A stretch of DNA of 64,000 nt from Elymus sibiricus (lineage: Eukaryota > Streptophyta > Magnoliopsida > Poales > Poaceae). How positions within the stretch are numbered: the stretch's first letter is position 1; each line of letters begins with the position of its first letter. The stretch covers positions 196,888,537 through 196,952,536 of the forward strand of contig CM077672.1 of assembly GCA_039707655.1 (NCBI GenBank), in the 5' to 3' direction. Under the pieces are notes generated by a model. The model did not search any database. It was not told the DNA's origin and saw only the letters and a program-made list of their open reading frames with translations. This document shows, one piece after another, positions 54,195-64,000 of the stretch. The position numbers and the translations under genes were made by a program.

Positions 54195-55955
54195 TGTTGG
54201 GGAACGTTGCATGGAAAACAAAAATAAATCTACGCACACGCAAGATCTATCCATGGAGATGCATAGCTACGAGAGGGGGAGTGTGTCTACGTACCCTCGT
54301 AGACCGTAAGCGGAAGCGTTAGAACAACGCGGTTGATGTCGTCGAACAACTTCACGATCCAACCGACCGAGTACCGAACGTATGGCACCTCCGCGTTCAG
54401 CACACGTTCAGCTCGGTGACGTCCTCGACTTCTTGATCCAGCAAGACGGCGAGGTAGTGGATGAGTTCCGGCAGCACGACGGCGTGGTGACGGTGATGGT
54501 GATGCTATCTCCGCAGGGCTTCGCCCAAGCACTGCGAAAATATATGACCGAGGGACGGAACTGTGGAGGGGGGCGCCGCACACGGCTAAGACAATGTTGT
54601 GACACCTTTGGGGCGCCCCCTCTCCTCTATTTATATATGTGTAGGGGCTTGGAGTAGAAGGAATAGTGCCACATGAACAGTACCACGTGAATAGTACCAC
54701 GTGAACAGTACACACGTGGACTTGGACTCCAAAGTCCAATCCTATTCCTACTAGGACTCTCCTTTTTTTTCCTTCCCTAGCTGTGTGGGCTTTTGAGGAC
54801 TTGGTGCGCCTGGCCCAATAAGGCCAGGGCGCCTCCCCTTAGCCCATGCCAGCCCTTGGGACGTGGTGGACCCACTTGTGGACTTCCGGACCCCTCCGGA
54901 ATCCTCCGGAACCTTCTGGAAGCTTCCCGGTACAATACCGAAAAAACTGCACCTTTTTCCGGAACCCAAAATATGACTTCCCATATATAAATCTTTACCT
55001 CTCGACCATTCCGAGACTCCTCGTGACGTCCGGGATCTCATCCGGGACTCCGAACAACATTCGGTTACCAATTCACATAACTCATATAGCACTATATCGT
55101 CAACGAACGTTAAGCGTGCGGACCCTATGGGTTCGGGAATGATGTAGACATGACTGAGACGCATCTCCGGTCAATAACCAATAGCGGAACCTGGTTGCTC
55201 ATATTGGTTCCTACATATTCCACGAAGATCTTATTGGTCGAACCGCAATGACAACATACGTAATTCCCTTTGTCCGTCGGTATGTTACTTGCCCGAGATT
55301 CGATCGTCGGTATCTCCATACCTAGTTCAATCTCATTACCGGCAAATCTCTTTACTCGTTCCGTAATACATCATCCTGTAACTAACTCCTTAGTCACTTT
55401 GCTTGCAAGCTTCTTATGATGTGCATTACCGAGAGGGCCCAGAGATACCTCTCCGAAACACGGAGTGACAAATCCCAGTCTCGATCCATGCCAACTCAAC
55501 GGATACCTTCGGAGATACCTGTAGAACATATTTATGATCACCCAGTTACGTTGTGACATTTGATAGCACACAAGGTATTCCTCCGGTATCCGGGAGTGGC
55601 ATGATCTCATGGTCGGAGGAACATGTATTTGACATTCAAGAAAGCAGTAGCAATAAACAGAACGATCATATGCTAAGCTAATGGATGGGTCTTGTCCATC
55701 ACATCATTCTCCTAATGATGTGATCCCATTATCAAATGACAACTCATGTCTATGGTTAGGAAACCTTAACCATCTTTGATCAACGAGCTAGTCTAGTAGA
55801 GGCTCACTAGGGACACGGTATTTGTTTATGTATTCACACATGTATTTAAGTTTCCGGTCAATACAATTCTAGCATGAATAATAAACCTTTATCATGAAAA
55901 AGGAAATATAAAATAATAACAACTTTATTATTGCCTCTAGGGCATATTTCCATCA
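54195..55955 (-). repeat. 5' LTR of Copia element 2
   Basis: TGTTGGGGAACG...ATTTCCATCA on the plus strand; minus-strand TATA box TATATAAATAGAGG at about 54,625-54,638. Confidence 0.95.
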
Positions 55956-56040
55956 CAAGCATCTCGGAGCTGGAATATTCATTTTGATGAGGTCGTCACT
56001 AGTCACGGTTTCATCAAAAGCAAAGAGGACGCTTGTTTAT
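55956..56040 (+). pseudogene. reverse transcriptase of Copia element 1, continued
   Basis: After the CAAGC duplication the frame reads SRSWNIHFDEVVTSHGFIKS then KEDACL, the exact continuation of SIYGLRQA (47,455) in Copia reverse transcriptase. It is cut again at 56,040 by a Fatima-type LTR. Confidence 0.93.
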
Positions 56041-57571
56041 TGATACGTCTCCAACGTATCTATAATTTTTGATTGTTCCATGCTGTTATATTATTAATCT
56101 TGGATTTTTTATATACATTTACAGCAATTATATATCAATTTTTGGGACTAACCTATTAACTTAGTGTCCAGTGCCAGTTGCTGTTTTTTGCCTGTTTTTG
56201 GTTTTCCAGAATATTAGTACCAAACGAAGTCCAAATGCCATGAAACTTTTTGGAGATTTTTTTATGGACATAACAAACACTAGAAGCTTCGGGAGAAGGC
56301 CAGAAGACCCAGGAGGTGGCCACGAGCCACCAGGGCGCTGGGGGGGGGCAGGCGTGCCCTGGTGCCTCGTGGGCCCACCTCTGCCCCTTTTGACCTAATT
56401 GCACTACTATAAATTCTCTAAAATCGGGAAACCAATAGAGGAGTCCACGAAATACTTTTTCCGCCACCGCAAGCTTCTGTTCTCGAGAGATCCCATCTAG
56501 AGGCCTTTTCCGGTACTCCGCCGGAGGGGGGATCGATCACGGAGGGGCTCTACATCAACCTTGCTGCCCTTCCGATGATGCGTGAGTAGTTTACCACAAA
56601 CCTTCGGGTCCGCTAGATGGCTTCTTCTCTCTTTTTGATCTTCAATACAATGTTTTCCTCGATGTTCTTGGAGTTCTATCCGATGTAATCACTTTTTGCG
56701 GTGTGTTTGTTGGGATCCGATGAATTGTGAGTTTATGATCAGATTATCCATGAATATTATTTGAGTCTTCTCTCAACTCTTTTATGCATGATTATTATAG
56801 CTTTGTATTTCTCTCCGATCTATTGATTTGGTTTGGCCAACTAGATTGATTTATCTTGCAATGGGAGAGGTGCTTTGTAATGGGTTCGATCTTGCAGTGC
56901 TCAATCCCAGTGACAGAAAGGGACATGACACGTATGTATCGTTGCTGTTAAGGGTAAAAAGATGGGGTTTATTCGTGCATGAGTTTACTTTGTCTACATC
57001 ATGTCATCTTGCTTAAGGCGTTACTCCATTCTTTATGGACTTAATACACTAGATGCATGCTGGATAGCGGTCGATCTGTGGAGTAATAGTAGTAGATGCA
57101 GGCAGGAGTCGGTTTACTTGTCTCGGACATGATGCCTATGTACATGATCATTGCCTTGGATATCATCATGATTATTTGCTTTTCTATCAATTGCCCAACA
57201 GTAATTTGTTCACCCACCGTATGCTATTTTTATGAGAGAAGCCTCTAGTGAAAACTATGGCCCCCGGGTCTACCTCTATCATTTACTAAAACCCTAAAAA
57301 TACTTGCTGCACTTTTTCATTATTTATTTTATTTTATATTTTTGTTTGATCTATTTATCTATCACCATACAATTTAATCTTGCCATTGACTGCCAAGGAA
57401 TTGACAACCCCTTGTTTGTTGTTTTGTGTGCAGGTACTGCTAACGAGGTGTTGCGTGATTCTCCTACTGGGTTGATAACCTTGGTTTCATAACTGAGGGA
57501 AATACTTATCTCTACTGTACTGCATCATCCTCTCCTCTTCGGGGAAATCCCAACGCAGCTCACAAGTAGCA
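56041..57571 (+). mobile_element. 5' LTR of Fatima-type element 1
   Basis: TGATACGTCTCCAACGTATC...CACAAGTAGCA, 1,531 bp. The start is characteristic of Triticeae Fatima elements (Gypsy). TATA-like ACTACTATAAATTC at about 56,402. The last ~90 bases match 11,965-12,056. Confidence 0.88.
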
Positions 57572-57582
57572 GGAAGAATTTT

Positions 57583-57600
57583 TGGCGCCGTTGCCGGGGA
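57583..57600 (+). other. primer binding site, TGGCGCC type
   Basis: TGGCGCCGTTGCCGGGGA, 11 bases after the LTR. This sequence is used by Fatima/Sabrina/Athila-like Gypsy elements instead of the initiator Met primer. Confidence 0.85.
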
Positions 57601-57774
57601 GACATCATCAACATCTATCAAGTACCTATGCATAAAACTTACATCTCCTTGCAATTATTTTATTTGCCTTTGCCTCTCGTTTTCATCTCCCCCACTTCTA
57701 AATTTTTTTTTACAAAAATACAAAAAAATATTTTTTTTCCGTTTGCCTTTTTCTTGTTTGCTTGTTTTATCGTT

Positions 57775-58368
57775 ATGGTTAGTTCTACTCCCGTTATGCC
57801 TTTCCCTCCATACTTAGGAGACGATCCGGGAATTTTAAACTTTAAATATTTGAGTGATGAATCTTTGAAAGAAGCATGTGATAGATTATTAAAAATACAA
57901 GCAAGTGATAGGCATCAGTTTCACCTTAAATTGTTCCTTAAAGGTTTTTATGTTGCTCTACCCCTTGCTCATAGACGTGTCTTGGATTCCAACTTTGAAA
58001 ATGATTTTCTTGGGAGTGATGCCTTTGAAACCTACGAAAAGATGAAAAGTATATTTGGACAACCAAAAGTTGAAACTATCGAACCTATTACTCTAGAATG
58101 CTTTTGTCAAACTGAGCAAATAAAGGAAACAAAAGCTAGTATGGATTCTAACTTTCGAGGAATATTCAATCTTACCTCTAAAATAAAAAGCAATGTGGTG
58201 TCACAAAATATGAGGGTTGATGCTTTAGATCAAAAGATCTCTCTTTGTGTTTTGAAAGAAATAAAAACCCTTTGCACTAAGCTTGATCATCTAGTGCACA
58301 TTATTGATAATGGCAAAGAGAGTAAAATAGGAGTTGCGAGGGTTAAAACCAAAGATGATAATACTTGA
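57775..58368 (+). CDS. ORF of Fatima-type element 1, unknown function
   Basis: Open frame from 57,628; I prefer the start MVSSTPVMPFPPYLGDDPGI at 57,775, giving 197 aa, because the upstream part (Phe-rich, T-run encoded) looks untranslated. Conserved-looking segments: YLSDESLKEACDRLLKIQ and a later helical region, MRVDALDQKISLCVLKEIKT. No zinc knuckle, protease or polymerase motif. The element has no gag-pol and is non-autonomous. Confidence 0.5.
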   Translation: MVSSTPVMPFPPYLGDDPGILNFKYLSDESLKEACDRLLKIQASDRHQFHLKLFLKGFYVALPLAHRRVLDSNFENDFLGSDAFETYEKMKSIFGQPKVETIEPITLECFCQTEQIKETKASMDSNFRGIFNLTSKIKSNVVSQNMRVDALDQKISLCVLKEIKTLCTKLDHLVHIIDNGKESKIGVARVKTKDDNT

Positions 58369-60830
58369 AACTATGCATTATGCCTAGCTAGGGGCATAAA
58401 ACAATAGCGCTTGTTGGGAGGCAACCCAATGAATAAAATAAATTTTTACTTTTTGTTTCTGTTCTTGTGTGTTTTCACAATTATGCTACTATTATGATTG
58501 TGTTTTTGTGTTTTAATTAGTGTTTGTGCCAAGTAATGCCTTTGGGATGATTTGGAAGATAGTATAATTGATGCTGTTTGGAAAACAGAAATTTTTGCGT
58601 CCAGTGCTGGAATTTTAGTTCTGTACTGGAGCGTCAGAAAAATCTGAAATTTTTACAAAGTATTGGTATATGAATTGCCCACGTTGTCCTAATTTTTCAG
58701 AATTTTTTGGAGTTACAGAAGTATGGATTTAAATAGATCTCTACAGACTGTTCTGTTTTTGACAGATTCTGTTTTTGATGCATTGCTTGCTTGTTTTGAT
58801 GAATCTATGGATTGTATCGGGGGGTATAAGCCATGGAGAAGTTAGAGTACAGTAGGTATAATGCAAAAATAAAATATGAATGGGTTCGCAACAGTACTTA
58901 AAGTAGTGATTTATTTTGTTATACTAACGGATCTCACGAAGGTTTTGTTGAGTTTTGTGTGATTGAAGTTTTCAAGTTTTGGGTGAGATCACGATAGATG
59001 AAGGAATAAGGAGTGGCAAGAGCCTAATCTTGGGGAAGCCCAAGGCACCCCAAGGTAATATTCAAGGAAGACTCAAGCGTCTAAGCTTGGGGATGCCCCG
59101 GAAGGCATCCCCTCTTTCTTCTACCAACTATCGGTAATTTTACTTGGAGCTATATTTTTATTCATCACATGATATGTGTTTTACTTGGAGAGTCGTGTAT
59201 TATATGAGTCTTTGCTTTGTTTGTTTTTTATTTTGTCACAATCATCCTTGCTGGACACACCAATTTGAGAGAGCCACACGTTTATCATGATTTGTTAGAA
59301 TACTCTATGTGCTTCACTTAAATTTTTTGAGCTAGGCAGTTGCTCCAGTGCTTCACTTAAATATTTTTTAGCACAGCGGTGGCTATATTTTGAATAAATA
59401 TTTAAACTCTCATTCTTCACTTATATTATTTTGAGAGTTGATAAGATTAAAATTTTGAAGAAATATTTGCACTCTCATGCTTCACTTATATCTTTTTGAG
59501 AGTTGATAATAGTAATGGTAATTTGCACAAGATATGAATTTGGTCCCAAAGTGATGAATATCCAAGAGGGATATAATAAAAACTTTCATATAGATCATTG
59601 AATATGATAAGTTTGATTCCTTGCAATAGTTTTGCGATATGGAGATGATAATATGTGAGTCATGTTAGTGAGTAATTGTGATTTAGTAAGAATATTGATG
59701 TTAAGGTTTGTGATTCCCTATGCATGCACGTTAAGTCAATAGTTATGCAACGACATTATATCCTACTTATGGTGCATTATTCGGTGTTAGTTATGTTCAA
59801 TGCATGTTTATGACCGTTTTCGCTTTTTGGTTGGTTGCTTCTCAATCTTTTTGCTAGCCTTCATTTGTACTAAGCGGGAATACTGCTTGTGCATCCAAAC
59901 TCCTTAAACCCAAGTTGTTCCAAATGAGTACATCATACCTACCTATATGTGGTATTTCCATGCCGTTCCAAGTAAATTTGCATGTGCCAACTCTAATTTT
60001 CAAAATAATTTTCCGTTTTGTGTGACCGTACCGCTCATGAAGCGGCAGGGGGTGGCCAATATTTTCCATGCTAGGTGTGTTATTCTCACGATGAGTGATT
60101 ATTCAATTGTCATTGCACGAGAGAGTGGCTGTTAATAGGGATGCCCAGTCCCACAATGAAATAAAAAATAATAACAACAAAATTCCTTGGAAAGTGTTGG
60201 TATGGAGGGCACCCGTGGATACGGCTAGCCATGGATTGTGAAAGAATGATGGAAAGGAAATAAACTTTACTTTCTGTTTGGGAACCGCCTATGATGTGTC
60301 TAGCATGGAAAATATTGGGAATTCTCGATCATTTTCGTTGACAGGAAAAGCATGCCTCTCAAAAACAATTTTATCTCTTTAATTTCAGCTTTGAGCTCTG
60401 GCACATTTGCAAATCTCTGCTTCCCTCTGAGAAGGGCCTATCTATTTACTTTTACGCAATTTTTATTTTTATTTTGAGTCTCCATCTTCTCCTACAAAGC
60501 ACCAACTAGAGAGCACTATTGTCATACTTGTGCACTGTGTAGCTAATATTGAGTGTGTTTCATGAATGGATCAATGATTGAGCATAATGGGCTAGGGATA
60601 ACTTTCTTTAGCATTGATATTTTGAAAGACATGGTTGCTTGTTAGTATGCTTGAGTATTTATATCTTCATGTCAAACTATAAACTATTGCTTTGAATCAT
60701 TCAAGTCCAATGTCCATGCTTACAAAAGAAAGAGTATGTGATGAATATGATAGGCAGCATTCCACATCAAAAATTCTGTTTTTATCATTTACCTACTCGA
60801 GGATGAGCAGGAATTAAGCTTGGGGATGCT
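58369..60830 (+). other. non-coding internal region of Fatima-type element 1
   Basis: 2.4 kb without a gene. It contains GCTTGGGGA(A/T)GCCC repeats (about 59,030-59,105), tandem-like CTTCACTTA(A/T)AT...TTTTGAG units (about 59,310-59,510) and ends with the purine tract AAGCTTGGGGATGCT before the LTR. Confidence 0.65.
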
Positions 60831-60959
60831 TGATACGTCTCCAACGTATCTATAATTTTTTATTGTTCCATGCTGTTATATTATCAATCTTGGACGTGTT
60901 TATATACATTTACAGCAATTATATATCATTTTTTGGGACTAACCTATTAACTTAGTGCC
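60831..60959 (+). mobile_element. first 129 bases of the 3' LTR of Fatima-type element 1
   Basis: TGATACGTCTCC...CTTAGTGCC, following the purine tract. It breaks off exactly where a second, complete LTR starts. Confidence 0.9.
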
Positions 60960-62523
60960 TGATACGTCTCCAACGTATCTATAATTTTTGATTGTTCCAT
61001 GCTGTTATATTATCAATCTTGGATGTTTTTATAATCATTTACAGTAATTATATATCATTTTTGGAGACTAACCTGTTAACTTAGTGCCCAGTGCCAGTTG
61101 CTGTTTTCTGCCCTGTTTTTGTTTTATAGAAAATCAATACCAAACGAAGTCCAAATGCCACGAAACTTTTTGGAGATTTTTTATTGGACAAGATAAACAC
61201 TAGAAGCTTCGGGAGAGGGCCAGAAGACCCAGGAGGTGGCCACGAGCCACCAGGGCGCGCCTGGGGGGGGGCAGGCGCGCCCTGGTGCCTCGTGGCCCCC
61301 CTTTGCTCCGTTTGACCTAATTCCACCACTATAAATTCAGGAAAAATCAGAAACCCTCAGGGGAGTCCACGATATACTTTTTCCGCCGCCGCAAGTTTCT
61401 GTTCCAGAGAGATCCCATCTGGAGGCCTTCTCCGGTACTCTGCCGGAGGGGGAATCGATCACGGAGGGGTTCTACATCAACCTTGCTGCCTCTCCGATGA
61501 TGCGTGAGTAGTTTACCACAGACCTTCGGGTCCATAGGCAGTAGCTAGATGGTTTCTTCTCTCTTTTTGATCTTCAATACAATGTTCTCCTCGATGTTCT
61601 TGAAGTTCTATCCGATGTAATCACTTTTTGCGGTGTGTTTATTGGGATCCGATGAATTGTGAGTTTATGATCAGATTATCCATGAATATTATTTGAGTCT
61701 TTGCTGCACTCTTTTATGCATGATTATTATAGCCTCGTATTTCTTCTCCGATCTATTGATTTGGTTTGGCCAACTAGATTGATTTATCTTGCCATGGGAA
61801 GAGGTGCTTTGTAATGGGTTCGATCTTGCGGTGCTCAATCCTAGTGACAGAAAGGGACATGACACGTATGTATCGTTGCTATTAAGGGTAAAAAGATGGG
61901 GTTTATTCATACGTGAGTTTATCTTGTCTACATCATGTCATCGTTCTTAGGACGTTACTCCGTTCTTTATGGACTTAATACACTAGATGCATGCTGGATA
62001 GCAGTCGATGTGTGGAGTAATAGTAGTAGATGCAGGCAGGAGTCGGTCTACTTGTCTCGGACATGATGCCTATATACATGATCATTGCCTTGGATATCGT
62101 CATGATTATTTGCTTTTCTATCAATTGCCCAACAGTAATTTGTCTACCCACCGTATGCTATTGTCTCGAGAGAAGCCTCTAGTGAAATCTATGGCCCCCG
62201 GGTCTATCTAAATCATATTACTAAAACCCTAAAAATATTGCTGCCATTTTATTTTATTTATTTTATTTTGTATTTTTGTTTCAATCTATCTATCTATCAC
62301 ATACAATTTAATCTTGCAATGGACCGCCGAGAGATTGACAACCTCTCGTTTGCGTTGGGCGCAAGGATTTGTTGTTTGTGTGCAGGTGTTGCTAACGAGG
62401 TGTTGCGTGGTTCTCCTACTAGTTTGATAACCTTGGTTTCATAACTGAGGGAAATACTTATCTCTACTGTGCTGCATCATCCCTTCCTCTTCGGGGAAAT
62501 ACCAACGTAAGCTACAAGTAGCA
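60960..62523 (+). mobile_element. 5' LTR of Fatima-type element 2
   Basis: TGATACGTCTCC...CTACAAGTAGCA, 1,564 bp, about 90-95% like the LTR at 56,041. It starts inside element 1's LTR after GTGCC. Confidence 0.9.
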
Positions 62524-62534
62524 GGAAGAATTTC

Positions 62535-62552
62535 TGGCGCCGTTGCCGGGGA
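62535..62552 (+). other. primer binding site, TGGCGCC type
   Basis: TGGCGCCGTTGCCGGGGA after the LTR of element 2. Confidence 0.88.
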
Positions 62553-62728
62553 GACATCATCAACATCTATCAAGTACCTTTGCATAAACTCTCATCTCCT
62601 TGCATTTACTTTATTTGCCTCTCATTTTCATCTCCCCCACTTCTAAAACATTTTTACAAAAATACAAAAATATTTTCCGTTTGCCTTTTTCTTGTTTGCT
62701 TCTTTACTTGCTTGCTTTTATTGCCTTC

Positions 62729-64000
62729 ATGTCGAACACACAAGAACAGAAACTGAAAGTAAAAATATAAGATACTATGGATTCACTTAAAGTTTACTAT
62801 TTGGATCATCTTCTATCCATTCGTGCTCGTGCCGAAACCCCAACTAGTTTAGTTGAGGGAAAATCTTTAGATGAGCATGCTCATTTTGTGCGTCACCGTT
62901 TGTCTGAAAAAGGGAGACTCTTATGGCGTCAAATAAATTGTTTGCTATGCTATGCTTGGAATCTATGTGAAATTTATGATTTTACTTGTTGCTCTAAGAA
63001 CCCAAAAAAACACCTTCCCTACCTATGTGAGTTTAATGATAATGAAATCTTGTCTTCTTATGCCAAGGGTGTTTATAATTACTATGATATCGAACAAATT
63101 GAAGAAGTTGTTGCTTTTAAGGGTGCTTATGAAGTTGCTTCTTTGATTGAAAAGTATGATATTACTTTCCACAAATCTGAAATTTTTTCCATACTTAAGT
63201 ATTGCTATGAAAATTATGCATCTAATGCCTATGTTAGTGAATTTATTGAGAGAATGTCTACTGCCTTGGAAGAGAATAATGATACACATGAATCTATAGA
63301 TAATCATGATTCCGATGATTCGATTGAAATATCCCCTCTTGATGAACATGATGCTTGTTATTCTTATGGCCACGATGCCAATAACAAAGATGCTTATAGA
63401 GATGAACTTGTTATAGTTCCTTATGTTAAAAATGAAATTATTGCTATAACACCCATACTTGATAGCCCCTTGAATGAAAAGCATGATTGCAATGATGTTA
63501 CTATAAATTCTATTAGTGTCAATTGTGCTAATGATATGCAAAACCACAAGCTTGGGGATGATAATTTTGTCATGTCCACTACTTATTGCAATGATCATGA
63601 TTGGGGTGAAAATGCTTTTTTATGATCTTGTAAATTTATTTAAGCCTCATGATGAATATGTTATTGATAATAAAATTTGCAACAATATTGAAAGTGGGTT
63701 TGGAAGAGTTTCAACTTTAGCTAAAAATAATCCCACATATTTGGAGAGTGTTCAATCTTATGAAATTTTTGATGAGAGTGGGTTTGGAGAGGTCATAACT
63801 TTAGTGAATGCTAATCCCACTATTTCGGAAGATTATAAAAACTTGATGCATGTGGATCATAAAGAGAGTATTGTTTATGATAACTATATTGTTGAATTTG
63901 AGTATGATCCTACATGTAATTATTATGAGAGAGGAAAATATGGTTGTAGAAATTTTCATATTACTAAATTACCTCTCGTTATGTTGAAATCATCAATGTT
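62729..64000 (+). pseudogene. ORF of Fatima-type element 2 (continues past the window)
   Basis: ATG at 62,729 gives MSNTQEQKLKVKI, then TAA (62,768), then the main frame MDSLKVYYLDHLLSIRARAE from 62,777 to the TGA at 63,625. A T-run frameshift at about 63,617 leads into YDLVNLFKPHDEYVIDN, open to the window end. The protein is acidic and Asn/Asp rich, with imperfect repeats of ESGFG(R/E)V(S/I)TL. Some resemblance to large non-gag proteins of Fatima-like elements; function unknown. The reading is different from the ORF of element 1, so the two elements are different subtypes with related LTRs. Confidence 0.6.

Larger units (their letters stand above)
47456..55955 (-). mobile_element. Copia element 2, WIS/Angela/BARE-1 type, nested in element 1
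   Basis: 8,500 bp. LTRs at 47,456-49,201 and 54,195-55,955; primer site and gag-pol on the minus strand; target duplication CAAGC at 47,451-47,455 and 55,956-55,960. Minus-strand start TGATGGAAATATGCCCTAGA and end AACGTTCCCCAACA are those of the WIS/Angela/BARE-1 group. The LTRs differ at few positions, the largest being a 17-base duplication (CGTGAATAGTACCA region, about 54,685) in the right copy, so the insertion is young relative to its host. Confidence 0.95.

Noticed and set aside
53762..54322. A plus-strand 186-aa frame crossing from leader to LTR of Copia element 2
   Set aside because: Antisense to the element, crosses the primer site and LTR edge, no similarity to proteins.

Overview
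The window is plant nuclear DNA, almost certainly from a Triticeae grass (wheat, Aegilops or barley group). The best indicators are a WIS/Angela/BARE-1-type Copia element (LTR beginning TGATGGAAATATGCCC when read on its own strand), two Fatima-type LTRs (TGATACGTCTCCAACG, with a TGGCGCC-type primer site), and plant-type Tekay/Del, PIF/Harbinger and Mutator elements packed into each other. No rRNA, tRNA or CRISPR was seen. The only recognisable single-copy-like host gene is a calmodulin-like gene near 34 kb, and it carries an in-frame stop.

Layout. 1-11,964: a minus-strand Ty3/Gypsy chromovirus (Tekay/Del type) with 4.1-kb LTRs, one long gag-pol frame broken only by five TAG codons, and an extra ORF upstream of gag. 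It sits in the end of a Fatima-type LTR (11,965-12,056), which sits in a minus-strand LTR element with a degenerate ORF (12,057-13,750). That element and the next both sit in a minus-strand fragment of a gene-like sequence. 13,910-23,706: an intact plus-strand, non-autonomous LTR element (TSD TCGTG) with a Copia-like gag, no pol, and a second ORF of 692 aa. The second ORF appears to have its own promoter, 5' exon and intron. 23,707-33,436: two direct copies of the gene-like fragment flank a class II element with CCGACAG subterminal repeats, which contains a complete two-gene PIF/Harbinger element (26,300-29,397, TSD TTA). 33,437-36,490: host sequence with a small foldback element and the calmodulin-like gene. 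36,491-39,569: a Mutator-like element with ~0.6-kb terminal inverted repeats, a truncated transposase gene and a convergent small gene whose promoter has four tandem E2F-type sites. 40,118-40,528: a Harbinger-type MITE. 40,900-42,168: two LINE fragments. 42,169-56,040: a plus-strand Copia element split at 47,455/55,956 by a minus-strand WIS/Angela/BARE-type element (47,456-55,955, TSD CAAGC). 56,041-64,000: two Fatima-type elements, the second starting inside the 3' LTR of the first and running off the window.

How it works together: nearly everything is the copying machinery of transposons or its remains. The order of insertion can be read from who interrupts whom, with target duplications confirming four insertions. 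The most unusual items are the second transcription unit inside the 13.9-23.7 kb element together with its four arrays of TCGGT/ACCGA hairpins, the E2F-site array in the Mutator-like element, the extra ORF of the Tekay-type element, and the strong excess of TAG among nonsense codons.
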